64,000 nucleotides of DNA from Leishmania infantum JPCM5 (taxonomy: Eukaryota > Euglenozoa > Kinetoplastea > Trypanosomatida > Trypanosomatidae): the NCBI RefSeq assembly GCF_000002875.2, contig NC_009406.2, forward strand, positions 351,785-415,784, written 5' to 3'. The notes under the pieces were generated by a model. That model saw nothing but the letters and a program-made list of their open reading frames with translations, was not told where the DNA came from and made no database searches. A program made the position numbers and the translations under genes. Positions 28,367-37,179 of the stretch are shown here, piece by piece (the first letter of the stretch is position 1; each line of letters starts with the position of its first letter).

Positions 28367-31300
28367 ATGCAGGCCAACAAGTATCTGCATCCCACGGATG
28401 ACGAGGTCGATGCGCGCGACATTGCGGCTCTCTTAGCGGAGCTGAAGGATGTCGGCGGCGCCGTCACGGGTAGCAGCGACGCCGCGAACGCGCGTCCGTA
28501 CAGTGAGGCCTCGGTGCGCCGCGGTGTTGTTGGCGGGACGAGTGGGCTCAAGGATCCGCAGCGCAGTGCCCATGCGGCACCTAGCCTGCAGCACCGTGTC
28601 AGCGCCGGCGAGGGAGGCGCAAGTAGCAGCACAACGCCACACCATCGTCTAAGTGTCGCGAGCCGCCCGGGAAATCGTCCAAGCTCAACTGCCGCCGCAT
28701 CGAGATCGCTAGCCCCCATCAGCTTTTCCACGTACAGCGCAGCCGATACAGAGCTCACAGATGCGCAGCTTAGCTCGCAACGCCTGTTCGCCACACCGCT
28801 TGGCGTGCGACTGAAACCCCTGGGCGACAGCAACGACGCAGCCGCCCCTGCCGCGTTGCCACCACTGCTGTCTTCGTCACCGCGAAAGGCCGCCCTGCCT
28901 GCATCTCCCTCCCGTGCCAACGCCGCTGCGGATGCGGGGGCGCCGGACCCGCCGCTGACGTCTCAGTCACCTCTCCCTCCACTGCCCAGCCTAGGAGCTC
29001 GCGGCTTGCGAGCTGGCGGCAGCAGTGCTAAGGGGGTCGGCGAGAATCTGGGCGAAGGGGCCCCCTCGTCCGTTCTCGCTGATGTGCTTCCATGGCCCAC
29101 GTCAAGCGATGCGTCCGCCGGCGGCAATGAGAACCGGTTGTCGAAGGCCGTCCCTGCCGCTTCTGCTGATGCTGCCGTTGCCACAGCGGTGTCGTCGATG
29201 CCCGAGGAACCGCGCGAGGTGAACTTTCTGCCGATCATGTGTGCGCGATATCTCCGCCCGGTCGGGCTCACACCAACCGCGCGGTTGGGCCACACCCTCA
29301 CCCCTGTCACGCCTGACACGATGCTTCTCTTCGGCGGCCTCGATCTCCATGGCGAGGAGACGACGTCGCTCATGGCCTTCAGCACGACCACCATTTCGTG
29401 GGAGCCTCTCTATACCTTGTCAGAGGCCCCGGTGGCGCGCCACAGTCACGCCGCCTGCGCCTATGATGGGCGGTACCTCGTCATCAGCGGTGGCGTCGCG
29501 CAGCACGGCGGCGCAGTGCTGAACGACATGCACGTTTACGATCTGCATACACACCATTGGCGGTGTGTGTGGGACGGGCAGCGGGACGGGTTGGCGGAGA
29601 ACCGCAACGAACCCGGGCCGCGCTTCGGGCATACGATGGTGCTGCAGGACGATCGGCTTTACCTGTACGGAGGCAAAACAACGAGCGAGTCACGCCAGCG
29701 CACACGGCGCGGCTCCGGCACCGGGAGCGCGGTAGCCGGGACGACGGCAGCTGCGACACTTGCGAACGGCTCCGACGTGTATGTATTCTCGCTGAGCAGC
29801 TACCGGTGGCGACGGCGAGTGCGGGCAGCGAAGGAGCACCGCCCTTCTCCTCCTGGGCAGGCGGCGGCAGCTCCGAGCACAGAGAAGCCAGGCGAAGACG
29901 CAAATGCGGAGGGTCAGCAGACGGTGCGCACCCGCCCTGCCACGCGCGCCTACCACGCTGCGTGCATCAGGGGTAACACCATGTACATTAACGGCGGCTC
30001 AGGGGCGTCGGGGGTGCTCACCGATACGTGGTCAGTGCAGCTGCACACGGGAGAGTGGCACTGCGTGCACCGAGGCGGCACCGCCGACGCCGTTCCACGC
30101 GAGAAGCACGCCATCTTTGTGTGCGGTGAGGCACTGTTGCTCGTCGGCGGCTGCAGCGGTGGTAGTTTGAACGAGCGCATGGCCGGCAAGTTCACGCATT
30201 TTGCCGTGGTGCTGCCGCTGGTCGGCAACGCGGCCGGCGCACCGTGTTGGATTCCGGTGGCGATGGGCAACATGTCCATTGTGCAGCCGCACAAGAAGAG
30301 CTTTGCGGCTGCGCTGACGGGCGGCTTCGTCTACGTTTTCGGCGGTGTGTGTGGGGCGGAGCCGGCAACGAACTCGATGGTGCGCTTCCTGGCTGCTGAT
30401 GGCTACGTCTCGGAGAACGATCAGGCCGCGGTGGCCACCAGCGGCGGCGACGGAGGTGCTCAGCGGCTCCGACTGAAGCTTCAGCAGTTGCGGGAACAGC
30501 GACGAGGCACACCGTTTGACTGCTACGTGTATGCTGGCACGTACGGCAGCGCAGATGTGGCGTCTGCCGTTGCGCAGCTGCAAGCTCCATGGGCTGCAGG
30601 GGCGGCCAGAGAGGACGGTGGGCTGCAGCAACAGCAGCAGCAGATGAAGACTGGGGAGGAGGATGTGCCGATAGCTGGTCTGCACCGCGCCATTCTGCAT
30701 CAGCGTGCGCCGCTCCTCCACAAGCAGCTCGAGGGTTGTCGCTCGGAGCTGTACAGCGGCGGAAGTAGTGCTGCCTTGTCCACCGCCAGAGCACCAGGAC
30801 AGCAGCAGCAGCAGAACCGCACTTCGTCAGGCAGGGGCCGCGATGAGGTGGACGCGCTTTTGCAGCAGGTTTCCGAGAGACAGCGTGGCGGGGGCGCAAG
30901 GGCAGTCGACCCATCGTCTGTCGGCAAGGACAGCACTGCACCGGCAGGCGCCTCGGCTGGCGGGGCAGGCGGTTTGCCCATATACTTCACGAACGGCACG
31001 CCGCGCGTCCCTGGCTTGGCACAGCCGCTCACGGCCGATGCCCTGCAGTGTCTCGTCGACTACGTCTACTGGGGTGGCCTGAAGGCCAAGTACCGCGTGC
31101 TGCTGGAGGAGAAGGACGAGGACGGTGGCGACGGTGCCGAGGCGAATAGTAACCGTCCTGCTGCGAGCGCCAGTGCGAGCAGCTTCACGATCGAGTACCG
31201 AGCGCGTCTGGTGCGGACGCTGGAGATCGTTAAGGCAGCCGGTGAGGCCTACGAGCTAGCTCCCCTGGTCGCTCTCTGCGCTAGTCTACTGGCGGGTGAT

Positions 31301-32095
31301 CGGGAGCAGGTGCGGCTGGCACGGCAGCGGAGCACCGAGCAGTTGCGCAGCGACATGGCCGCGCTTCTCAGCGCGCCCTCCATTGGTGCCAACACTACTA
31401 TGCTTGTCGTGGACCCGCATACGCAGGCGCAATCCGTGCATGTGCTGCATGCCTGCATCTTACTGGCTGCTAGCGATCTCTTCACTGAACTGCTGCGGCC
31501 GCTCTACCGCGCCGTAAGCGGCGGGCCCGCGAGCGGTGGCACGTTGTCCAACCGTGTCGGCCCACTGGCAGCGAAACTGAGCACGGCAGTCGCCGCCTCG
31601 CCGTTTGCGCTCCTCACGAGCTCGTCGAAGAGGACTGTACTGATCGGGCCAGTGCCCTTGCCGCTCTTGGCTGTGCAGCCCATCCTGCGCTACCTCTACA
31701 CACAGCAGCTTCAGGCGCCGTCCGAGACCGCGTTCGAGGTGATGCTCGGCGCGCATCAGCTTGGCCTCACAGAGCTGCAGGCACTCTGCGAGGCCGCCGT
31801 GGCTCGAGAGGTGGTGAACTACCAGACCTGCTGCTCCCTCTACCACCTGGCGCGCAAGTACCAGGCATCGCTGCTCGAGGAAATCGCGCTCTTGACGGCC
31901 GTTTCGGGCTTCGCGACGGTGCGCAACACCTCTGCCTACCAGCTGTTGTCCGATGAAGAGAAGCAGAACATCGACGCCGTGGCAACGGAGCTGGGCTCGT
32001 CGACTTGGGTGCCGCCGCCGCAGCCAATGACGGAGATGAAGTCGAGGGCCATCTACAACTTCCGCTGGGACGCCTCAGCGCCGTCGACACTGTAG
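28367..32095 (+). CDS. Kelch-repeat and double-BTB protein (LZTR1-like architecture)
   Basis: 1242 residues from the ATG at 28367; the in-frame extension to 28070 is UTR-like. Residues 1 to about 280 are Ser/Ala/Pro-rich. Residues about 286-680 form a Kelch beta-propeller: repeats contain paired Gly after hydrophobic runs (TMLLFGGLDLHG, YLVISGGVAQHGG, RLYLYGGKT, MYINGGSGASGVL, LLLVGGCSGG, FVYVFGGVCGA), most preceded by R-x-x-H/Y-x-A motifs. Two BTB-type segments follow, about 715-985 (LQCLVDYVYWGG) and about 1015-1190 (HACILLAASDLFTELL, LPLLAVQPILRYLYT), each split by inserts, with a BACK-like helical end. Kelch-BTB-BTB order is that of LZTR1, a CUL3 adaptor for Ras-family GTPases in animals. 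A CUL3-type adaptor role is inferred from architecture only; the substrate is unknown. Confidence 0.8.
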   Translation: MQANKYLHPTDDEVDARDIAALLAELKDVGGAVTGSSDAANARPYSEASVRRGVVGGTSGLKDPQRSAHAAPSLQHRVSAGEGGASSSTTPHHRLSVASRPGNRPSSTAAASRSLAPISFSTYSAADTELTDAQLSSQRLFATPLGVRLKPLGDSNDAAAPAALPPLLSSSPRKAALPASPSRANAAADAGAPDPPLTSQSPLPPLPSLGARGLRAGGSSAKGVGENLGEGAPSSVLADVLPWPTSSDASAGGNENRLSKAVPAASADAAVATAVSSMPEEPREVNFLPIMCARYLRPVGLTPTARLGHTLTPVTPDTMLLFGGLDLHGEETTSLMAFSTTTISWEPLYTLSEAPVARHSHAACAYDGRYLVISGGVAQHGGAVLNDMHVYDLHTHHWRCVWDGQRDGLAENRNEPGPRFGHTMVLQDDRLYLYGGKTTSESRQRTRRGSGTGSAVAGTTAAATLANGSDVYVFSLSSYRWRRRVRAAKEHRPSPPGQAAAAPSTEKPGEDANAEGQQTVRTRPATRAYHAACIRGNTMYINGGSGASGVLTDTWSVQLHTGEWHCVHRGGTADAVPREKHAIFVCGEALLLVGGCSGGSLNERMAGKFTHFAVVLPLVGNAAGAPCWIPVAMGNMSIVQPHKKSFAAALTGGFVYVFGGVCGAEPATNSMVRFLAADGYVSENDQAAVATSGGDGGAQRLRLKLQQLREQRRGTPFDCYVYAGTYGSADVASAVAQLQAPWAAGAAREDGGLQQQQQQMKTGEEDVPIAGLHRAILHQRAPLLHKQLEGCRSELYSGGSSAALSTARAPGQQQQQNRTSSGRGRDEVDALLQQVSERQRGGGARAVDPSSVGKDSTAPAGASAGGAGGLPIYFTNGTPRVPGLAQPLTADALQCLVDYVYWGGLKAKYRVLLEEKDEDGGDGAEANSNRPAASASASSFTIEYRARLVRTLEIVKAAGEAYELAPLVALCASLLAGDREQVRLARQRSTEQLRSDMAALLSAPSIGANTTMLVVDPHTQAQSVHVLHACILLAASDLFTELLRPLYRAVSGGPASGGTLSNRVGPLAAKLSTAVAASPFALLTSSSKRTVLIGPVPLPLLAVQPILRYLYTQQLQAPSETAFEVMLGAHQLGLTELQALCEAAVAREVVNYQTCCSLYHLARKYQASLLEEIALLTAVSGFATVRNTSAYQLLSDEEKQNIDAVATELGSSTWVPPPQPMTEMKSRAIYNFRWDASAPSTL

Positions 32096-33749
32096 CGGCG
32101 GTGTGCGCCGGCGCGCGTGCGCATGAGCATGAAAGGAGGAGGCGAGGTATGTGGTTGTTGGCCATGGCCCGGATTGCCGCGTCCCCGTGCGCGCGGTTAA
32201 GTTGGTGTTCCTCTCCGCCCTCTTGTTCTTGTTCTGTGCCCTCCACAGTGCCGTCTCACTCTCGCACAGGAGGTGGTGATGGTGGTGGATGGGGTTGGGT
32301 GGAAATAGTTTTGATCTCCCTGTTATGCCCACCTCGCCGCCGCCGCCGCCCCCAAACCTGACTCACCGGCACTGGCTTGACTTGCACGGGGGCCGTGAAG
32401 TGAGCTCATGGGCTCATCTTCGGCCTCCTTCCCCGCCTGCCCGCCCACACACACACTCTTCCGTTGTTGTTTAGGTATTTTTTTCTGGTACTTGCTGCTG
32501 TCTTCTCCTCGCTTCTTTGCCCTTTGCTGGTGCACCCCCACACCCCTCTTCCCTGTATCCGTCGCCGGTGCTTGTCTCTTATCCGTTGTTCGCCTCCCCT
32601 GCTCGAGCGTCGAAGGAGGGAGGGAGGGGGAACCCCTTGTGTCTTCTTGTGCTTGTGATGTCCTCGAGAGGGAGAAGATGCTCTTTACATGTGTCTCAAG
32701 GTGGCGGTGCTGGGGTTAGGTTCTCCGCTCCTCTCCTCCCCACGCTTTTGCCATCATCCCTCTCCCCCCTCCCCGCCTGCCTTCTGCTCGCTAGTCTTTC
32801 GTGTCAGTGCTATCCATGATGTACATGCGCCGCGTTGTTCCATGTTTCTCTCCCTCCCCTCCCTTCTCTTTATCATCATCATCCTCTTGCTCTGCCCTCG
32901 TGTTGTTTGGCTCACTGCTTCCCTCCTCCCAATAACGGGAGCAGTCCGTCTGTGATGGCGACACACACACACACGCACGTAGAGACGCAACGCACTCGCT
33001 GACCTGCGCCCGCACATCTCCTCTATGTATGTGTATGCCCAGCCCTCTCTCCTCCTCCTCCCCTCCCTACCCCCTTTCTCTGCCTTTCACATACAGGATT
33101 GCCCGCACTGAAAGCCATGACCACGTCGCTCGTAGAACTGTCAACAGGAACCAAATAGAGCCTTCACGCACCGTTGTAGACGGACTTCACCTCCCTCTCG
33201 TGCTCTAACCTCTTCGTCTTCTCGGCGGCCCACCCAAACCTCTCCTGCACCACGGATCGCGTGACGTGTTCGTCTACTCTCCCCCCTTCCCCTCCAAAGA
33301 AAAAAAAAACGAGTTAGTTTGTCTTTGCACAGCTGGCACCTCCGCTGCATCCGTATCGCGGCTGCTCGTTGGAACAGCCTTGCGTGTGTGTGTGTTTGTG
33401 TGTGTCCGCGTCTCTACGTTGCAAGTCGTCAATGGCTGCTGAGTAGAGGAGCAACGGCGGGTGTCAGATGATGCGCTTGGTCCTCCTCTGACTTCTCTCG
33501 GCCTTCTGCTTTCGTGCCTAGAGTCCTTTCTGCCTACGTCACCGTCCCTTTTCTCCGCCTTACCCGCCTGTGCCACATCATACGCACCTGCGCGCGCACA
33601 GAGGTACTGTGCCATCCGCGAGACGTGAAGCGGCCCATCGTTCTACGCCGCTTATTTATTACACGCTCTTCACACCTTTTTCAGTGCTGCCCCTCCACTG
33701 ACCTACCCCCCCCCGCGCCCTGACCTCAAACCCCACACTCTCCGGCATC
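32096..33749. other. Intergenic spacer
   Basis: Rich in pyrimidine tracts (32455-32530, 32720-32790, 32845-32880, 33038-33085, 33652-33720). It also holds a CA run near 32963-32974, an A10 run at 33300-33309 and a GT run near 33384-33402. No convincing gene. Confidence 0.7.
33652..33684 (+). promoter_or_regulatory. Candidate trans-splice acceptor for the coiled-coil protein gene
   Basis: A T/C-rich stretch ends in CACCTTTTTCAG with the AG at 33683-33684, 66 bases before the ATG. Confidence 0.45.
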
Positions 33750-35786
33750 ATGTACAAGCGTAGTAGCGTGTTGCGTGAGGTTCAGAGTGGCATCAGCGTC
33801 GGTCGGTTGCGCCTCGCCGAGCAGTTCAGCACGATGGAGGGCTGGCAGCGCCTTCAGGACCCGCGCTTCGATCAGTACGTGAAGGAGAAGCGGCGGAAGC
33901 AGGGCTTTGATGCGTTCGACCAGCGCGTGGAGCGCGCCTTTCGCGTTGCGGCGAAGTTGCACAAGGCGGAGGTCGTGAATGCCTTCAAGCGCAAGGTGAA
34001 GGGCAGCAGCGAAGGCAAGTGGACGGCCGCCGTCACGTTGGAGGTGAAGTCAGCCGTGGAGGCGCGGTTGCGCTGGCTGAGAGACGTGTGGTCGCAGATC
34101 GACGCAGACTACCGTAGCAGCAATACAGAGAGGCAGGCGAAGGCGTCACGTGAGATATCTGACGCGCTGCGTGGCGAGCCCGGAGCGTACATGCAGTGGG
34201 TCTACGAGCGCAAGCGCGAGGATCGGTTTGCCGGTCCGAAGGAGAAGGCCGCGCGCGAGGCAGAGCTGAGCGTCGCGGAGCTGCCCGAGGTTACAGACGA
34301 CGAAGCGAACCGCTACCACAGCCTTTCCTTACGCATGGCTGATATTGAGCACAACGTGAAGAGCCGTTTTGGCGTTGCTGGTCAGCAACACTGGGCGGAG
34401 CTGCAGGCCGCCAAAGACGAGGCGTACGGGCAAAAGCTGGACACGGCGGCCAAGCTGTATGAGAAGCTGCTGGACCAGAGTGCGCGGTTTGACGAGAGCC
34501 GGCGGACGGCGCTGTTGCGGAGTAACGTAGAACGGGTACACCAAGCACAGGTCCGATTCAAGGCGTCGATGGAGATGGAGAAGGAGCGCGAGCGTCTTGT
34601 CGAGGCGCACGAGGCCATGCGAGAGGAGCGCAAGCAGCAGGCCAAGGCGGAGCGCATCGCCATCCTCCAAGAGGCGGCCGAACTGCGCCGCAGTGGGGCC
34701 ACAGCAGAGGAGGTCAACCGGCTCGCTCGGCAGCGGCAACTGGAAGCACATGCACGTCGACAGGCGGAATACCAGCTGCAGGAGCGCGAGCTGCTTCAGC
34801 AGAAGAAGGCACACTATCTTGACTTGATCGAGAAGTTTAAGGATGAGGTGGAGCTGCGGGAGGGGCAGGAGATGCTCCAGAAACAGGAGTCTGGCCGACG
34901 CTCGCAGCGCAGCCACGACGACGTCGAGTCGAGTGGCGCGCCGAAGCTTAACGCGTTCGGCTTCATGGACGCGGACCGGCTTGATGACCCTGCCGCGTCG
35001 CAGCTAGCTGCAAGCGGTGTCACGGGGCACTCGGCCACCCTCCAAGAGAGCTTGGCTGACCGGGCCGCCGCAGCCTCCGCCTCCGCACCGAGCTTGTCTG
35101 CAGCACAGCGATCTCGCAAGAAGGCACTGTGGGATGTTATTGAGAAAGACCGGTATGAGGACCCGTTCATGACGATCCACCAAGCTCGCCTCGACGCCGC
35201 TGCGACGTATGACCCGCTGTATGCGAAGCACCTCGCCCCGACCTTGGCACAAGGCAAGAAGTACACGAAGCAGGGCTTGGGCGAGCTCGCGGCTGGTGGC
35301 GATATGGACCGGCACGTGTTCAAGGCCGCGGCGCGGACAATGCGCCCGTACCAGTGGGGCCTTTCCTCCAGCGTTGTGCATGATGTGGACGGCGACGGCA
35401 GCAACGACTACTTCGTAGGCCTCAACTGGCACGTGCAGAACCCCGAGACGGGCGACATTGATTGGCGGTACGAGAAGAAGGCGGGCGGCGCCGTCTTTCG
35501 CGGTCCGCTGCTGTATCGCATGGGCGCCAAACGCGAAGCCGGCGAGCCCGGAAGCGCCACAGTGGACCCGTCAACGGTGACGGTGCGGCGCTTCTCGCCG
35601 CTAGCGACGACGTCATCGAGGTCTGCCTCAAAGGCGGCACTTCCATCGCCAGCCCGGCAAGCTGGTGTCACAGCCTCGCCTCCGGCGGCGCGCCGCAGTC
35701 GTGCAGACGAATCGATGAACCGACGCGTCACCCATAGCACAAGCGTTGTCGCAGCATCGTCCCTTCCGAGCTGGCGGAGCAGCTAA
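33750..35786 (+). CDS. Charged coiled-coil protein with a DxDGDGxxD calcium-loop-like motif
   Basis: 678 residues from the ATG at 33750. There is no signal peptide or membrane span. The first 210 residues are basic and helical (YVKEKRRKQGFDAFDQRVER). A long, highly charged coiled coil covers about 218-380, with segments such as EMEKERERLVEAHEAMREER. A more globular C-terminal third follows, with a conserved-looking stretch around 530-575: MRPYQWGLSSSVVHD, then D545-V-D-G-D-G-S-N-D553, then YFVGLNWHVQNPETGDIDW. The Asp pattern resembles Ca-binding loops of FG-GAP/VCBS or EF-hand type but occurs once and lacks the Glu at EF-hand position 12. The tail after about 590 is Ser/Ala/Arg-rich. The family is not recognised. 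A cytoskeletal, flagellar or mitochondrial structural role would fit a coiled coil, but nothing decides it. Confidence 0.8.
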   Translation: MYKRSSVLREVQSGISVGRLRLAEQFSTMEGWQRLQDPRFDQYVKEKRRKQGFDAFDQRVERAFRVAAKLHKAEVVNAFKRKVKGSSEGKWTAAVTLEVKSAVEARLRWLRDVWSQIDADYRSSNTERQAKASREISDALRGEPGAYMQWVYERKREDRFAGPKEKAAREAELSVAELPEVTDDEANRYHSLSLRMADIEHNVKSRFGVAGQQHWAELQAAKDEAYGQKLDTAAKLYEKLLDQSARFDESRRTALLRSNVERVHQAQVRFKASMEMEKERERLVEAHEAMREERKQQAKAERIAILQEAAELRRSGATAEEVNRLARQRQLEAHARRQAEYQLQERELLQQKKAHYLDLIEKFKDEVELREGQEMLQKQESGRRSQRSHDDVESSGAPKLNAFGFMDADRLDDPAASQLAASGVTGHSATLQESLADRAAAASASAPSLSAAQRSRKKALWDVIEKDRYEDPFMTIHQARLDAAATYDPLYAKHLAPTLAQGKKYTKQGLGELAAGGDMDRHVFKAAARTMRPYQWGLSSSVVHDVDGDGSNDYFVGLNWHVQNPETGDIDWRYEKKAGGAVFRGPLLYRMGAKREAGEPGSATVDPSTVTVRRFSPLATTSSRSASKAALPSPARQAGVTASPPAARRSRADESMNRRVTHSTSVVAASSLPSWRSS

Positions 35787-36069
35787 GTGGCGTCCGTGTG
35801 CATGCATATGGGAGGCTGGGTGCTGTTCAAGTCTTTCCCCTTTCCGTTCTTTTTCGCTGCTGTTGGGCCTGTTCACAGTGTGGTCACGTATAACTATCCT
35901 CAGCACCTTCGACGCATTCACGCGCGCGTCCCATCCTCGTCACCAGGCCGCCACGATATAGTGCCCACTGGTAACGCTTTAAGTCGTGTCGTTCGCTTCG
36001 TTGCCGTCGTTCGCGAGTAAGTTGTGTTTAGTTGGTTCACAGAGTCTTCTCTCTGCGCTTGGCGCGTGC

Positions 36070-36091
36070 GTGTGTGTGTGTGTGTGTGTGT
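36070..36091. repeat. (GT)11 microsatellite
   Basis: Eleven uninterrupted GT units in the spacer between the coiled-coil and MFS genes. Confidence 0.95.
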
Positions 36092-36961
36092 CGTGCCGAG
36101 TTGACGGTATTCGGCACCGGCGTGCCCGTGCATCGCGTGCGAGCAATGCGAGATAGGGAGAGAGGCGGAGGAGGACGTGAGGTGGGGCATTCGGCCACGC
36201 ACACGCATCGGTCTCTGATTATACGCAGCCACATGGAGACACACACACACACAGGCACAGGGAAAAGGAGAGAAACGGCAGAAAAAAGCACAAGCAAAGT
36301 AATACATGCCCAGACGGGCATGCACACCGCCCACCGTACCAACATCGGGGGGGGGGGGCGCGGCCTGCTTTGCGCCCCCCACCTCCTCGCCATACCTTCT
36401 ACTCTCTGAACTTCTATAAGGGCAGGGGAAGGGGGGCAGTGGGCGAGAAGTGGTGGTGCGCAGTGGGCCTCTTCACCTCCGACCCCTACGTTCTCATCCC
36501 GATTCGCATCCGCTGAAGCACTTGGATGCCGTGAGTCGACCGCCTTCTCTTCTCCTCCTTCTGTCGCTCTGTTGATCACGCGTCTCTGCGCATATGGTGG
36601 CCAACGCCTTTTCCTTTCTCTCCCACACGCACGCGTACCCGCTGGCGGGGCGGGTGTGCGTTCGACAACGACAGCTTCTGTTTCTTTGCGGTGTGTTCTT
36701 TCTGGTGCTTGTCGCTTACCACCCTTCTCTTGGTGCGTCTGGGTCGGTCGGTCGGTCCGTCGGCCTAGCTTCCCGGCTCTCGGCAGCGCTGCCCGCCGCA
36801 CCCCTCCCTTGGCACCTTTTGTTCCTGTGCTCTTTTCGCTGTCCCTCGCAAGCCTACGTGTTCTTCGCGGTTCTCCGCGCCACGCTCAGTCCCACGCACC
36901 GCCCTCATACGCTTCTCCCTCATTTTTTTTTCGCTCACTCACGCACACGCACACGCGCGTT

Positions 36962-37021
36962 CTTCTGTCTTCATTGCTGCTCCTTCCGTGCATCCCCCAC
37001 GTCCCTCCACCATTCACCAGT
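36962..37021 (+). promoter_or_regulatory. Candidate trans-splice acceptor for the MFS transporter gene
   Basis: A roughly 58-base pyrimidine-rich run ends in CCATTCACCAG, with the AG at 37020-37021. A second pyrimidine tract nearer the ATG (37085-37130) might give an alternative site. Confidence 0.45.
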
Positions 37022-37179
37022 CAGGCCACCGCCCCCACCCTCCCCTCACCGCCTGCACTGCCGCCCCGAAATTAGCTCGGCTTTTCGATCTCTCTCCTTC
37101 CCTCGCCGTCCCAACCACTCTCTCCCTGGCATCCGCGCGCATATACAAGGGCGATAGAAAGAGGGGCGGCGCGAAGACC

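Larger units (their letters stand above)
35787..37179. other. Intergenic spacer
   Basis: Holds (GT)11 at 36070-36091, a CA run near 36239-36251, a run of twelve G at 36347-36358 and pyrimidine tracts (36541-36570, 36830-36850, 36962-37020, 37085-37130). No convincing gene. Confidence 0.7.
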
